From: Leuconostoc mesenteroides subsp. mesenteroides ATCC 8293
GTDB lineage: Bacteria; Bacillota; Bacilli; Lactobacillales; Lactobacillaceae
Assembly: GCF_000014445.1 (NCBI RefSeq)
Contig: NC_008531.1
Span: forward strand, 1,738,501 to 1,802,500
Reading direction: 5' to 3'
DNA length: 64,000 nucleotides
Shown: positions 18,171 to 27,011 of the stretch, piece after piece
Numbering within the stretch: position 1 is the first letter of the stretch
How the letters are laid out: each line of letters begins with the position of its first letter
Position numbers and translations under genes: made by a program
Notes under the pieces: generated by a model
What the model saw: the letters and a program-made list of their open reading frames with translations, nothing else
Told to the model about the DNA's origin: nothing
The model's database searches: none

Positions 18171-19082
18171 TCATTCGCTTGTTTCACGACGAACCGTCCC
18201 TGGCTTCAACAAATCGGCCCATGTCAGTGTTTTAGACGTTTTATAATTGACCAACTCATTTAAACGGCTAATGGCCACACCATTAGTGGGCGATGAATCA
18301 TGCAGAATAAAACCATTACCAAGATCAATTGCAGCATGGAGACGGTCTTCAGTATAGGTATTTGGCGTCACCAGCACATCACCACGCTGCATATTAGACC
18401 ATTCAACTTCTGTACCAGTTTGTGCTAATAAAGTTGTTGACGCTGCTGATTGCACAACTAACGGCAAACCAGCCTTTCGATAAAACCAAGCAATGAAGGA
18501 AGAACAATCAAATTCGTTTTTAGCTACAGAACTATCAGTACGACCGCCACCATAAGAATAGGGGCTTTTGCCAACTAAAGTCATACCACCTGAAATAACT
18601 TTTTCAATGGTTTCATTGTCACTTTTAACAGACGCGGCAATTTTTTTGTATGCTGTGACAGAATTATTCACGCCATTTTTATCAAAATAATAATAATAGC
18701 CATCAATTTTTTTCAAACCATACACCATTTCACCAGTTTGAGGTGAGAAATAGTATTCTTTTTTACCGATGGTTTGTAGTCCAGTCAACTTCTTTTTAGT
18801 TGTATCTGAAATCAAAAATGTTTTCCCTAAGGTAGTCGTCTTTAAAGTAACTTTTTCACCACTAATTGTTGTGAATTTTTGTGATGTGCTCTTCAATGGC
18901 GTTGCTTTCAACACTTTTTGTGGTAATGCTTTTATGTTATCCGGTAGGTTGATAACGTTTGTTCTGACCGCATACGTTCCGGCTAAACCAATAATGACAA
19001 TAGGTACTGCCACAATCCACCAATGCTTACGCCGTGCATGCTTTTTTGATTTTGATCTTGATACTTTCTTTCTTGATTTCAT
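18171..19082 (-). CDS. NlpC/P60 peptidoglycan hydrolase with wall-binding repeats
   Basis: 303-residue exported cell-wall enzyme. A very basic N-terminus (KSRKKVSRSKSKKHARRKH) precedes one hydrophobic segment (about 22-40) that acts as signal or anchor. Residues about 95-140 hold two Tyr-rich glucan/choline-type binding repeats (GKKEYYFSPQTGEMVYG, DGYYYYFDKNG). The NlpC/P60 domain follows, with the catalytic Cys in EFDCSSFIAWFYRKAG and His in DRLHAAIDLGNGFILHDSSP. It probably cleaves stem peptides. It is monocistronic with its own terminator. Confidence 0.87.
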   Translation of the reverse strand: MKSRKKVSRSKSKKHARRKHWWIVAVPIVIIGLAGTYAVRTNVINLPDNIKALPQKVLKATPLKSTSQKFTTISGEKVTLKTTTLGKTFLISDTTKKKLTGLQTIGKKEYYFSPQTGEMVYGLKKIDGYYYYFDKNGVNNSVTAYKKIAASVKSDNETIEKVISGGMTLVGKSPYSYGGGRTDSSVAKNEFDCSSFIAWFYRKAGLPLVVQSAASTTLLAQTGTEVEWSNMQRGDVLVTPNTYTEDRLHAAIDLGNGFILHDSSPTNGVAISRLNELVNYKTSKTLTWADLLKPGTVRRETSE

Positions 19083-19188
19083 TTATCTTAGTTTCCTTCA
19101 TAAATAAGCAGCTTAAACTTCGCCTTCAGTTTAACAAACGGATCTTATAATAAGATTAAATAATTTTTGAATCCTAGAAAGTTACTGA

Positions 19189-19806
19189 TTACTTATGAAC
19201 CAAACTTGACAATTCACTAGGTTTTAATTGTGCCAATAACTTTTTTGCAGCACGCCCACGATGTGAATAAGATACGCGAACGTCGATTGGCATTTCCGCA
19301 AAAGTCTGACCATTTTCAGCTTCAAACAAGGTATCAAATCCTACCGAAAACTGACCTCGTTCTGCCAAAGCTAACTTAGTTCCGCCTCGTCCGATTGCGC
19401 GCTTCACTTGATCATCCGGTGTTAATAAGACAAATAAAGCCTCTAAATAAGCACTTCGATCCATCTCTGATGCATACAACCCTAATAAATATTCATCTTC
19501 TTCCTGGATAGATTTAAGTCCCAAACTTTTAAATTCGCGAGCAATAGTTAATCCAAATCTGGCTGGGAAAGCAGCAAAATACGCACCTGTATCATCAGCT
19601 AAAATCCATTCTTTTGGCAAAAATTGCTTAATAAAACGTGCCTTGGCTAAAGCATTTTCATATTGATCATCAGTAGTTTCTTCTGGAAAAGTTTTTTCAC
19701 TCATTATCGAGCGATAATTGACCACTTGGACGCCAAACTCAGCAAATACTTGTTGAATCTCCCGTGTTTTAGCTGAATTGTTAGATGCGATTACTATTTT
19801 TTTCAT
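19189..19806 (-). CDS. HAM1/RdgB-like nucleoside-triphosphate pyrophosphatase
   Basis: 205-residue protein of the family that hydrolyses non-canonical purine NTPs such as ITP, dITP and XTP. It has ASNNSAKTREIQQVF (the SNNxxK motif), ENALAKARFI, the metal-site-like WILADDTGAYFAAFP and the C-terminal SYSHRGRAAKKLL. It is somewhat diverged: the usual DDSGL and SHRA motifs read DDTGA and SHRG. ATG 19806 lies behind GGAAAGGTG; upstream frame extension has no support. Confidence 0.8.
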   Translation of the reverse strand: MKKIVIASNNSAKTREIQQVFAEFGVQVVNYRSIMSEKTFPEETTDDQYENALAKARFIKQFLPKEWILADDTGAYFAAFPARFGLTIAREFKSLGLKSIQEEDEYLLGLYASEMDRSAYLEALFVLLTPDDQVKRAIGRGGTKLALAERGQFSVGFDTLFEAENGQTFAEMPIDVRVSYSHRGRAAKKLLAQLKPSELSSLVHK

Positions 19807-20020
19807 TATGACACCTTTCCAAAATAAATCCACGCTACTATATTATTGTAGTCAGCAGATTATGGCTGATTTTCCGTCTGTTATCTCGTTTTCATTTTAC
19901 CATGACTAGGGAAGAACGTTTTAGTTAGGCTGGTACCCTACTGTAAAACATCCTTCAAAATTAAACTTTACAAGTATCTATGCAAACATTGTATGAAATT
20001 CCCCACCGCGCACTTGTTCA

Positions 20021-20029
20021 TGGTAAAAT
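20021..20029 (+). promoter_or_regulatory. extended -10 promoter of murT-gatD
   Basis: TGGTAAAAT (TG-N-TAAAAT) lies 24 bases before the murT start; there is no clear -35. Confidence 0.45.
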
Positions 20030-20053
20030 TAGAATCATGAAAGTGGGGATATT

Positions 20054-21412
20054 ATGACAGTTAAAAGTTCAATTGCACGCGTCACAGCAAAAACTTCGTA
20101 CTGGTTTTTACGAAATATTTTACATCGTGGTGGAACCAGTTTACCCGGTAAACTAGCTGTTTCGATTGATCCTGACATTTTAAAAACAATTCAACAAGAT
20201 TTTGATTTGATCATTGTCACTGGAACCAACGGAAAAACACTCACGACCGCCTTGATTACTCGTGTCTTACAAGCTGGTGGCTATCAAGTCATCACCAACC
20301 CTTCTGGGTCAAACATGATTCAAGGTATTACCGGAACTTTAGTGACAACCAAAGTAAAAAAATCACCTAACGGTAAAAAGCCACTAGCCGTACTCGAAGT
20401 TGATGAAGCTAATGTTGAAAAAATCACGGCAGCAATCCAACCAAAAATGTTTGTACTAACCAATATTTTCCGTGATCAGATGGATCGCTATGGTGAAATT
20501 TACACAACTTACGAAAAAATTGTTACTGGAATTAAGAATGCACCTGAAGCGCTTGTCCTAGCCAATGGCGATTCACCTATATTTACTCGCGGTAATTTCA
20601 CCAACACGCGTCGTTATTTTGGTTTTGATCACGTTGTGCCAGCAGATTATAATCCTGATGTTGCACCAATTAACACTGATGGTATTTTGTCACCAACCGA
20701 TAATTCTGTACTCCACTATGATTTTATTACTTATGCTAATTTGGGAAAATATTTTAGTACAACAGACAAGTTTTCGCGCCCCAAGTTAAATTATCGCATC
20801 ACTGGTGTGGATCATTTAACACCACGATACTCAACTTTTAGCATTGACAACACACCATTGCGCATTGAAATTGGTGGCTTATATAATATCTACAACGCCC
20901 TAGCAGCTTTCTCAGTCGGACGAGAATTTGGTGTGACTCCTGAACAAATCAAAAAGGCATTTGAATCAAATGCTCAAATTTTTGGGCGTCAAGAAGCCAT
21001 TGATGTTGACGGTAAAGATGTGATCATCGTTTTGATTAAGAACCCCGTCGGTACTAATTCAGTAATCGACATGATGCTCACCGAAAAAGATGAATTCTCT
21101 CTTTTGGCGCTGTTAAATGCAAATTACGCAGATGGCATTGATACTAGTTGGATTTGGGATGCTGAATTTGAGAAATTACATGATACAAAAATACAAGCCG
21201 TAGCCACTGGTGGCGAACGTTATAAAGATTTACGCGTGCGTTTAAAGATGGCTGGTTTTACAGACCAAGCCGTTTATGAAGATCTCTCAGAAGTCGTGAC
21301 GGCTATCAAGTCACTGCCAACAAAAAAAGTTTATATTGCTGCTACTTATACGGCAATGCTGCAATTGCGCGAACAATTAAGCGCTAAGGGCTACATCAAA
21401 GGAGGTTTCTAA
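20054..21412 (+). CDS. murT: lipid II isoglutaminyl synthase, ligase subunit MurT
   Basis: Mur-ligase-like subunit of the MurT/GatD complex that amidates the alpha-carboxyl of D-Glu in lipid II. 452 residues: central Mur ligase domain with P-loop [13 protein letters not shown] (Lys61), [22 protein letters not shown], and a C-terminal DUF1727 domain with the catalytic Asp363 in [11 protein letters not shown]. The zinc-ribbon insertion is present in outline, but its four Cys are replaced (SPTD at 213-216, STTD at 235-238). The gene overlaps gatD by one base. Confidence 0.93.
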   Translation: MTVKSSIARVTAKTSYWFLRNILHRGGTSLPGKLAVSIDPDILKTIQQDFDLIIVTGTNGKTLTTALITRVLQAGGYQVITNPSGSNMIQGITGTLVTTKVKKSPNGKKPLAVLEVDEANVEKITAAIQPKMFVLTNIFRDQMDRYGEIYTTYEKIVTGIKNAPEALVLANGDSPIFTRGNFTNTRRYFGFDHVVPADYNPDVAPINTDGILSPTDNSVLHYDFITYANLGKYFSTTDKFSRPKLNYRITGVDHLTPRYSTFSIDNTPLRIEIGGLYNIYNALAAFSVGREFGVTPEQIKKAFESNAQIFGRQEAIDVDGKDVIIVLIKNPVGTNSVIDMMLTEKDEFSLLALLNANYADGIDTSWIWDAEFEKLHDTKIQAVATGGERYKDLRVRLKMAGFTDQAVYEDLSEVVTAIKSLPTKKVYIAATYTAMLQLREQLSAKGYIKGGF

Positions 21413-22143
21413 TGGCTGATTATGATATTTCTGTGGCTCATTTATATGGCAACCTAATGAACACCTATGGTGATTATGGTAACATAATCGCCTTAACCTA
21501 TTATGCTAAGCAAATTGGTGTTGCCGTTGATTACCATTTGGTATCTCTTGGGGATGAATTTAATGCTACCGCATATGATTTTGTCTTATTTGGTGGAGGA
21601 CAAGATTATGAAGAGACTATTGTCGCCCATGATTTGAAATCTAAAGCGCAACCAATCCAAGATTATATTGAAAATGATGGTGCATTGTTAGCCGTCTGTG
21701 GTGGTTTTCAATTGTTAGGTAAATATATGCTCATGGCTGATGGAACAAAAGTCGATGGTATCGGTGTAATGGATCACTACACCACCAATATGCATGATGA
21801 AAAATTGACAACGCTAAAAGACGAGCGATTAACCGGTAATATTGTGATCAAAAACAACGAAACTGGTGAAAACTACCATGGATTTGAGAATCACCAAGGA
21901 CGTACTTTCCTAGGTGAAAGCGAACGTTCATTAGGTACTGTTGTTTCCGGTAATGGTAATAATGGTATGGATAACACCGAAGGTGTTATTTACCGCAACG
22001 TCTACGGCTCATATTTCCATGGACCGATTTTCACACGCAACGGTAATTTAGCTAAGCGTGTCTTAACAACAGTCTTAAATAAAAAGTATCCGACTATTGA
22101 TTGGCAAGCAAAGTTAAATGTGATTGAAACAGAGACATTTTAA
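21412..22143 (+). CDS. gatD: lipid II isoglutaminyl synthase, glutaminase subunit GatD
   Basis: 243-residue class I glutamine amidotransferase that supplies ammonia to MurT. The nucleophile is Cys96 in [12 protein letters not shown] and the catalytic His is 203 in [10 protein letters not shown]; it starts with [20 protein letters not shown], typical of GatD. ATG overlaps the murT stop (TAATG) and follows AAAGGAGG, so expression is tightly coupled. Amidation affects cross-linking and lysozyme resistance. Confidence 0.95.
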   Translation: MADYDISVAHLYGNLMNTYGDYGNIIALTYYAKQIGVAVDYHLVSLGDEFNATAYDFVLFGGGQDYEETIVAHDLKSKAQPIQDYIENDGALLAVCGGFQLLGKYMLMADGTKVDGIGVMDHYTTNMHDEKLTTLKDERLTGNIVIKNNETGENYHGFENHQGRTFLGESERSLGTVVSGNGNNGMDNTEGVIYRNVYGSYFHGPIFTRNGNLAKRVLTTVLNKKYPTIDWQAKLNVIETETF

Positions 22144-22150
22144 TAACCAT

Positions 22151-22187
22151 AAAAAAGCAACAGCTGTCCGAACAGTTGTTGCTTTTT
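22151..22187. terminator. terminator of murT-gatD
   Basis: AAAAGCAACAGCTGT-CCGA-ACAGTTGTTGCTTTT forms a long stem with T-runs on both sides, so it also works for the converging minus-strand gene. Confidence 0.9.
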
Positions 22188-22359
22188 AAATATTTTTGTC
22201 CTGATTATTTAGTTTCTGATGTTCTTCGGCTTGTTGCTTCTTAACCTTAGTAACTTCTCTATGATACCAACGCATAATCATGACCAGACCCACTGTTGAA
22301 ATCAACATGGCAATGACTACCCAAATAAAAAATAGAATTAATTTTGTATCTTGTGACAT
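22186..22359 (-). CDS. small single-span membrane protein, function unknown
   Basis: 57 residues from MSQDTKL: one transmembrane segment (about residues 6-29, LILFFIWVVIAMLISTVGLV), then a charged, Lys/Gln/Glu-rich C-terminal tail that may be helical (REVTKVKKQQAEEHQKL). I do not recognise the family. There is no ribosome site, and a TATAAT sits directly before the ATG; an in-frame GTG at 22374 is the alternative start. It could be part of the kimA transcription unit, which ends 71 bases upstream. Existence is uncertain. Confidence 0.45.
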   Translation of the reverse strand: MSQDTKLILFFIWVVIAMLISTVGLVMIMRWYHREVTKVKKQQAEEHQKLNNQDKNI

Positions 22360-22445
22360 TATTATAACTAACACAGATTACCATACAACCTGCATTTTTC
22401 CTTTCAAATTGCTATATGTACACAACCCGATGGGTTGTATTTAAT

Positions 22446-24290
22446 TTACTCTGACAAATGATAATAATATGTTGATACAGAAATATCCTCACGGGCTGCA
22501 AACGCTGCACGCAGGCGCAGCGAATTTTGGTTATGCAAAATATTTTGCCAAGGTTGCTTGGGGACAAACTGGGGTATCAAAACGGTTACAGAATGGTTAC
22601 GCTTTTCTGCCTGCTTAACTACAGCATCCACAAAGCTCAAAGAGGGCTTAACAATCGAGCGATAAGAAGAATGGATATCAACATAACGCACATCAGGAAA
22701 ATCTAATTTAAATTGGGTTGATGTTTTCAACTCTTTTTTGGGGTTAACATCAAAACTAACATGCATAGCCACTACGTAATCACCAATAGATTGCGCGTAA
22801 TCAACGGCCTCCATAGTTACCTTCGTAATATTTGAAACTAAAACAATAACTGTTGCGCCGTCGTAATGGTGACGCTCAGCATTATCATTTTTAAGATATT
22901 GTAAACGTAATTGTTTACCAATACTCATATAATGATGTTTAATTTTCAAGAACATAAACAAAATCATTGGCATAATGAAAAGGTATGGCCAAACATGTTC
23001 AATTCTCGTTGCAAAAAGTGTGATAACTAAAACGGCAGAAATAAAGGCACCAATAAAATTGATAATCGCCTTAACCACCCAATTTTGTGGTTTATTACGC
23101 CACCAGTGAATAATCATACCAGATTGCGATAATGTAAACGGTACGAAGACACCAACAGCATATAGTGGAATCAAAGCATCTGTTGACCCATGAAAAATCA
23201 TGATAAGCACAATTGCACCAAAGGCCAACGATAGAATACCATTAGAATATCCCAATCGATCACCCCTATCCATATAAAGATGTGGGAGATATTTATCACG
23301 AGCTAAATTTAATGCAAGCATTGGAAAGGCAGAAAAGCCGGTGTTGGCAGCAACAGCTAAAATCATTGCTGTTGCAAATTGTACAATATAAAAACCAACG
23401 TGATAACCACCAAATGTTATCGCAGCAATCTGTGATAATACGGTCGACTTACTATTTGGCGTAATACCTAACCAGTAACTCAAAAATGTGATACCACCAA
23501 AGAAAGTCGCCAAAATAACAGCCATTGTTGCTAATGTTGCGGCCGCATGCTTTTCTTTTGGTTTCTTAAAATTAGGTACAGCGTTAGAAATTGCCTCAAC
23601 TCCTGTCAAAGATGATGATCCGCTTGAAAATGCATGCATGAACAAAACCAACGATAAACCACTAAAACTTGTGCCAATTTTTGCGGCTGCATGATATGGC
23701 AATTGCCCAGTCAACGCCTGGAACACACCCCAAGCAATCATACTTACCATCACTACAATGAAGAAATAAACCGGTACCATCAAAAAATTAGCGCTTTCAC
23801 GTAACCCACGTAAATTCATACCAGTTAGCAATAAAACAATAATAATTGACAATGGCACCGTAAAAGGTAGCGTAGCCGGAAAAGCGGCTGTGATCGCATC
23901 GGCAGCAGCTGAGGCGGAAACAGCAACAGTCAACATATAATCAACAAGCAATGAGCCACCAGCAATTAACCCCGCTTTTGCGCCCCAATTCTCACTGGCT
24001 ACTGCATAAGCGCCACCACCTGACGGATAAGCATGGATAATCTGCCGATAACTCATGACAATAGCAGCTAATAATACTAAAACAAGCAATGCAATTGGAA
24101 TTTGTAACCATAATGCCACTGCACCGGCAGCCAATAAAGCAGTTGTAATTGACTCAGTACCATAGGCTACTGATGACAAAGCGTCAGATGATAAAAGTGC
24201 CAGTGCTTTGGTTTTAGATAATGATTGACCACCCTCATCAAGTGTCTTCAACGGTTTCCCAATCAATGTTCGCTTAATATTTTCAAACAT
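22446..24290 (-). CDS. kimA: KimA-type potassium importer (APC superfamily)
   Basis: 614-residue membrane protein closely resembling Bacillus subtilis KimA (YdaO), a high-affinity K+/H+ symporter. Shared features are KRTLIGKPLKTL, LALLSSDALSSVAYGTE, YPSGGGAYAVASENWG, SLLVDYMLTVAVS, FSSGSSSLTGVEAISNAVP and AANTGFSAFPMLA, about 12 transmembrane segments, then a cytoplasmic domain (about 460-614) with VAMHVSFD and a C-terminal HNQNSLRLR. In Bacillus the protein is inhibited by c-di-AMP through the cytoplasmic domain. I see no c-di-AMP riboswitch in the short upstream region. It starts at ATG after GAGAGAAATGAT. Confidence 0.85.
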   Translation of the reverse strand: MFENIKRTLIGKPLKTLDEGGQSLSKTKALALLSSDALSSVAYGTESITTALLAAGAVALWLQIPIALLVLVLLAAIVMSYRQIIHAYPSGGGAYAVASENWGAKAGLIAGGSLLVDYMLTVAVSASAAADAITAAFPATLPFTVPLSIIIVLLLTGMNLRGLRESANFLMVPVYFFIVVMVSMIAWGVFQALTGQLPYHAAAKIGTSFSGLSLVLFMHAFSSGSSSLTGVEAISNAVPNFKKPKEKHAAATLATMAVILATFFGGITFLSYWLGITPNSKSTVLSQIAAITFGGYHVGFYIVQFATAMILAVAANTGFSAFPMLALNLARDKYLPHLYMDRGDRLGYSNGILSLAFGAIVLIMIFHGSTDALIPLYAVGVFVPFTLSQSGMIIHWWRNKPQNWVVKAIINFIGAFISAVLVITLFATRIEHVWPYLFIMPMILFMFLKIKHHYMSIGKQLRLQYLKNDNAERHHYDGATVIVLVSNITKVTMEAVDYAQSIGDYVVAMHVSFDVNPKKELKTSTQFKLDFPDVRYVDIHSSYRSIVKPSLSFVDAVVKQAEKRNHSVTVLIPQFVPKQPWQNILHNQNSLRLRAAFAAREDISVSTYYYHLSE

Positions 24291-24349
24291 ATCATTTCTC
24301 TCAATACAATTATTTATTACTCAACATATTCTACGCTATTTTGTGTAGT

Positions 24350-24373
24350 AAAAAAAGCCGTCTATGTGACGAC
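24350..24373 (-). terminator. terminator of the PfoR-like gene
   Basis: On the minus strand GTCGTC-ACATA-GACGGC is followed by seven T. Confidence 0.7.
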
Positions 24374-24419
24374 TCGATGACATTTGCATTGATTGTCTGT
24401 TTCTAAACTTTAGTTATAT

Positions 24420-25550
24420 TTATACCACATCAAGATGCAAATCGTTCTTCTTGGTTTTACCAAGCTTTTTCAAGACATAGTAGAATACTAGTCCTGCAAC
24501 AGTTGGTACAACAGCTCCGAAGACGATCATTAGGACAAAACCACGTGGATCTGATGTTGCCAAAGCAATTGGGGCGATGAAACCATTCAAGCCCAACCCA
24601 GCGATTGCATAAGGGACCTTGAAGTTGAAGATTCCAACGGCAAATATGGCTGAGACACCTGCAATTAATGCTGGTCCAAATAACAATAAGGGACTTTTTA
24701 ATAGATTAGGGAATTGCACTTTGGGCGTAACGATGATTTGCGCCAGGTTAGCACCCAAATCGTTTTGCTTCCAACCCATTGCTGTGTACATTACAAATCC
24801 TGCCGTTGTACCAACTAATGCGGCACCACCTGATAAGGGATCTAACATAACCGCAATGGCCAAGGCGGCTGATGAAGCCGGTGTCATCAAGAATAGGAAC
24901 CACACAACAGCAACCACGAATGCCCCTAAGAATGGATTAATCTTCATCGTCGAAGCTAATTCTTCAGATACCCAGTTTAAGAATGGTGTCGTGACAGACG
25001 CTGTTGCTAAGCCAAAGAAAGTTCCCGCTAATACGGCACCCAATGGTACTAACATCATATCTAATGGTGTTTTACCTGTTAACCAGTTACCAACAAGTAC
25101 GGCCAATAGCGCTGCAAGAACAGCGGAAACTGGTTGACCAGATGTCATCACTAGGGAACCTGCAGCTTGATCAGCAACCCAGCCAGTAGCAGTATGTGTT
25201 GCTGGTGAAACAGCTGATGTAAAGTAAACAGCGTTTGATCCAACTGTTGCAGCGATTAATGCAGCACCTGTTGTCAGGATATTTGCACGCATCATCATAG
25301 CAATACCGACGCCTAGAGCTGGTGCCAACATTTTTTGGCCCATCAACCCAGCCTGGATTAGCGGTGTGTAATGAAAGATATTTCCTATTGATGCCATTAA
25401 GAGTCCCATACCAAGGACAGCTAAAATAGCGTTTGAAATTCCTTGTGAAACATCAAAGACAACTTCACTTACTTTACGTGGTTGTTCTTTCATATCACTT
25501 ACTGTTTTGGCCTCTTCTTTGGCCGGTGTTGTAGACAATGGTGCATCCAT
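24420..25550 (-). CDS. PfoR-like PTS_EIIC_2 family membrane protein
   Basis: 376-residue integral membrane protein of the PfoR/PTS_EIIC_2 family (annotated elsewhere as PTS IIC or toxin regulator), of unknown substrate. After a charged 25-residue N-terminus come about 9-10 transmembrane segments, with GMGLLMASIGNIFHYTPL, GVGIAMMMRANILTTGAALIA, LDMMLVPLGAVLAGTFFG and GLNGFIAPIALATSDPRGFV. No IIA or IIB genes are nearby, so PTS function is doubtful. ATG 25550 follows AGGAGGATAAGACC; a frame extension upstream is unsupported. It is preceded by a leader-peptide attenuator, which hints at a link with branched-chain amino acids. Confidence 0.83.
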   Translation of the reverse strand: MDAPLSTTPAKEEAKTVSDMKEQPRKVSEVVFDVSQGISNAILAVLGMGLLMASIGNIFHYTPLIQAGLMGQKMLAPALGVGIAMMMRANILTTGAALIAATVGSNAVYFTSAVSPATHTATGWVADQAAGSLVMTSGQPVSAVLAALLAVLVGNWLTGKTPLDMMLVPLGAVLAGTFFGLATASVTTPFLNWVSEELASTMKINPFLGAFVVAVVWFLFLMTPASSAALAIAVMLDPLSGGAALVGTTAGFVMYTAMGWKQNDLGANLAQIIVTPKVQFPNLLKSPLLLFGPALIAGVSAIFAVGIFNFKVPYAIAGLGLNGFIAPIALATSDPRGFVLMIVFGAVVPTVAGLVFYYVLKKLGKTKKNDLHLDVV

Positions 25551-25624
25551 GGTCTTATCCTCCTGTATTATCAACAATAATTGCTCTCCCCATAATTATT
25601 TGTACAATTATGGTAAAACTATAA

Positions 25625-25658
25625 GAAAAAAGGAAGCGCTAGATAAACTAGCGCTTCC
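25625..25658 (-). terminator. attenuator terminator in the leader of the PfoR-like gene
   Basis: An 11-bp perfect stem (GGAAGCGCTAG/CTAGCGCTTCC, loop of 5) is followed on the minus strand by six T. It lies between the promoter and the start of the PfoR-like gene it precedes, so full-length transcription requires readthrough. Confidence 0.88.
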
Positions 25659-25690
25659 TAAAGTATGTCGAAAAAATTCAACAACTCCAC

Positions 25691-25713
25691 GCCAGCCTTT
25701 CTTCAAGGCTGGC
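25691..25713 (-). promoter_or_regulatory. upstream leader hairpin
   Basis: GCCAGCCTT and AAGGCTGGC form a 9-bp stem between the leader-peptide stop and the terminator. It is a candidate pause or protector hairpin of the attenuator. Confidence 0.6.
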
Positions 25714-25738
25714 ATCAAAAAGTAGACCAACCTCGAAG

Positions 25739-25804
25739 TCAAATAATAATGACGACGTTGATCTTAATGACTTGTGTGAAGTTAGTTGAACTTAAACTTT
25801 TCAT
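25739..25804 (-). CDS. Ile/Val-rich leader peptide of the PfoR-like gene
   Basis: A 21-codon ORF in the mRNA leader. It starts at ATG behind AAAAGGAAAAAACTCTT and ends TGA. It begins MKSLSSTNFTQ and its last ten residues are VIKINVVIII, eight of them Ile or Val. The stop is about 80 bases before an intrinsic terminator, and the codons GATCAAC can pair with GTTGGTC just after the stop. This is the layout of ribosome-mediated attenuators of ilv/leu operons. The peptide itself probably has no other function. Confidence 0.75.
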   Translation of the reverse strand: MKSLSSTNFTQVIKINVVIII

Positions 25805-25834
25805 AAGAGTTTTTTCCTTTTAGTTAATAAAATT

Positions 25835-25863
25835 ATTATGACATGACAAATGTAAAATGTCAA
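25835..25863 (-). promoter_or_regulatory. promoter of the leader-peptide/PfoR-like unit
   Basis: The minus strand shows consensus TTGACA (25858-25863) and CATAAT (25835-25840) with a 17-base spacer. The transcript would have a leader of about 280 bases before the PfoR-like start. The remaining bases up to the plus-strand gene at 25982 are AT-rich and show nothing else clear. Confidence 0.88.
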
Positions 25864-25981
25864 TAGTCTAATTAAATTAATTTAAAACACATTTATAGAA
25901 AATGTTTTATTTTTATAAACGTAAACCATTTCCTCTAATTTTAGATATAATAGGTAATACAATTACTTAGGGGGAAGTTAC

Positions 25982-26977
25982 ATGAATCTACTAGAAACTA
26001 TTCAGAAAAGAATACCTTATCGTTATGGTGTTTTGTTAGCGATTATTCTTCTGATTTTTGCTTTAAAACAGTTTATGTCTTTACTGTTATTAACAATTAT
26101 ATTTTCTTACCTAGCTATGAGTGTTGCTAAGCCATTAGCTCATTTTTTGAAAATATCTCGGGTTCTATCAATTGCGTTAGTTTACATTATTTTTATCAGT
26201 GTCGTGTCATTAGCCATCCAACACGGTGCTGCTACGCTAATTGAGCAAATCAAGAGTATGATTACTTTAGCCATGAATTGGAATTGGCAAGACAATGCAC
26301 TGTTGCAAGATGTATACAAAAACGTTAATCAATATACTTCTATGTTTAATAGTAAAGATTTAATTTCTGAGAGTTTATCACAATTAAATCATATTGGACA
26401 CGTGATTTATCAATTAGTGTTAGCTTTACTATTTAGTTTTATATTTAGTATGACTTATCCAAAATTACGTTTATGGAGCATGAATTTTTTACATAGTCCA
26501 TTCAAAAAATTTTTTGGTGAGTTTTATATTATCGTCCACCGTTTTATTATTATTTTAGGTAAATTGTTTGAGATCCAACTCATCATTTGTACCATCAATA
26601 CAGCACTGATGTTCTTAGTGCTATTGTCATTGCATTTCCCCTATTTATTAGGATTTACTATTTTAATTTTCGTGTTGGGATTGATTCCTGTATTTGGGGT
26701 CGTTATTTCATTGGTACCTTTGACTATCACTGCTTTTATTATTGGTGATTGGGATACCGTGATCATCATTGTAGTTGCTGTTGCTTTAATACATCTGTTC
26801 GAGTCTTACTTCCTACATCCTCACCTAATGTCTCAGAAAACACACATGCCAATTTTAATTATCTTATTAAACTTAATTATCATGGAACATTTTTTTGGTG
26901 TCTGGGGGCTAATTATTGGATTGCCCATTTTGACTTTCTTACTTGATTTTTTCCAAATACAAAAATTCAATCATTAA
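25982..26977 (+). CDS. AI-2E family transporter (PerM-like)
   Basis: 331-residue membrane protein of the AI-2E/PerM family (UPF0118), whose members export or antiport varied solutes, including Na+/H+ antiporters. About 7-8 transmembrane segments, with YLAMSVAKPLAHFL near the N-terminus, a periplasmic-side loop (about 85-130), and the conserved C-terminal region FTILIFVLGLIPVFGVVISLVP, ALIHLFESYFLHPHLMS, and GVWGLIIGLPI. Substrate unknown. ATG follows GGGGGAAGTTAC. It is monocistronic and convergent with metE. Confidence 0.87.
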   Translation: MNLLETIQKRIPYRYGVLLAIILLIFALKQFMSLLLLTIIFSYLAMSVAKPLAHFLKISRVLSIALVYIIFISVVSLAIQHGAATLIEQIKSMITLAMNWNWQDNALLQDVYKNVNQYTSMFNSKDLISESLSQLNHIGHVIYQLVLALLFSFIFSMTYPKLRLWSMNFLHSPFKKFFGEFYIIVHRFIIILGKLFEIQLIICTINTALMFLVLLSLHFPYLLGFTILIFVLGLIPVFGVVISLVPLTITAFIIGDWDTVIIIVVAVALIHLFESYFLHPHLMSQKTHMPILIILLNLIIMEHFFGVWGLIIGLPILTFLLDFFQIQKFNH

Positions 26978-27008
26978 AAAAAGATGAACCTTGCGGTTCA
27001 TCTTTTTT
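26976..27008. terminator. bidirectional terminator between the AI-2E transporter and metE
   Basis: AAAAAAGATGAACC-TTGC-GGTTCATCTTTTTT, a perfect stem with T-runs on both strands. Confidence 0.92.
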
Positions 27009-27011
27009 ATT

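Noticed and set aside
24291..24349. c-di-AMP (ydaO) riboswitch before kimA
   Set aside because: The upstream region is too short and only the terminator of the preceding gene is present.
25663..25830. T-box riboswitch before the PfoR-like gene
   Set aside because: The leader has no GGGTGG core and no stem I motifs; a translated Ile/Val-rich ORF explains it better.
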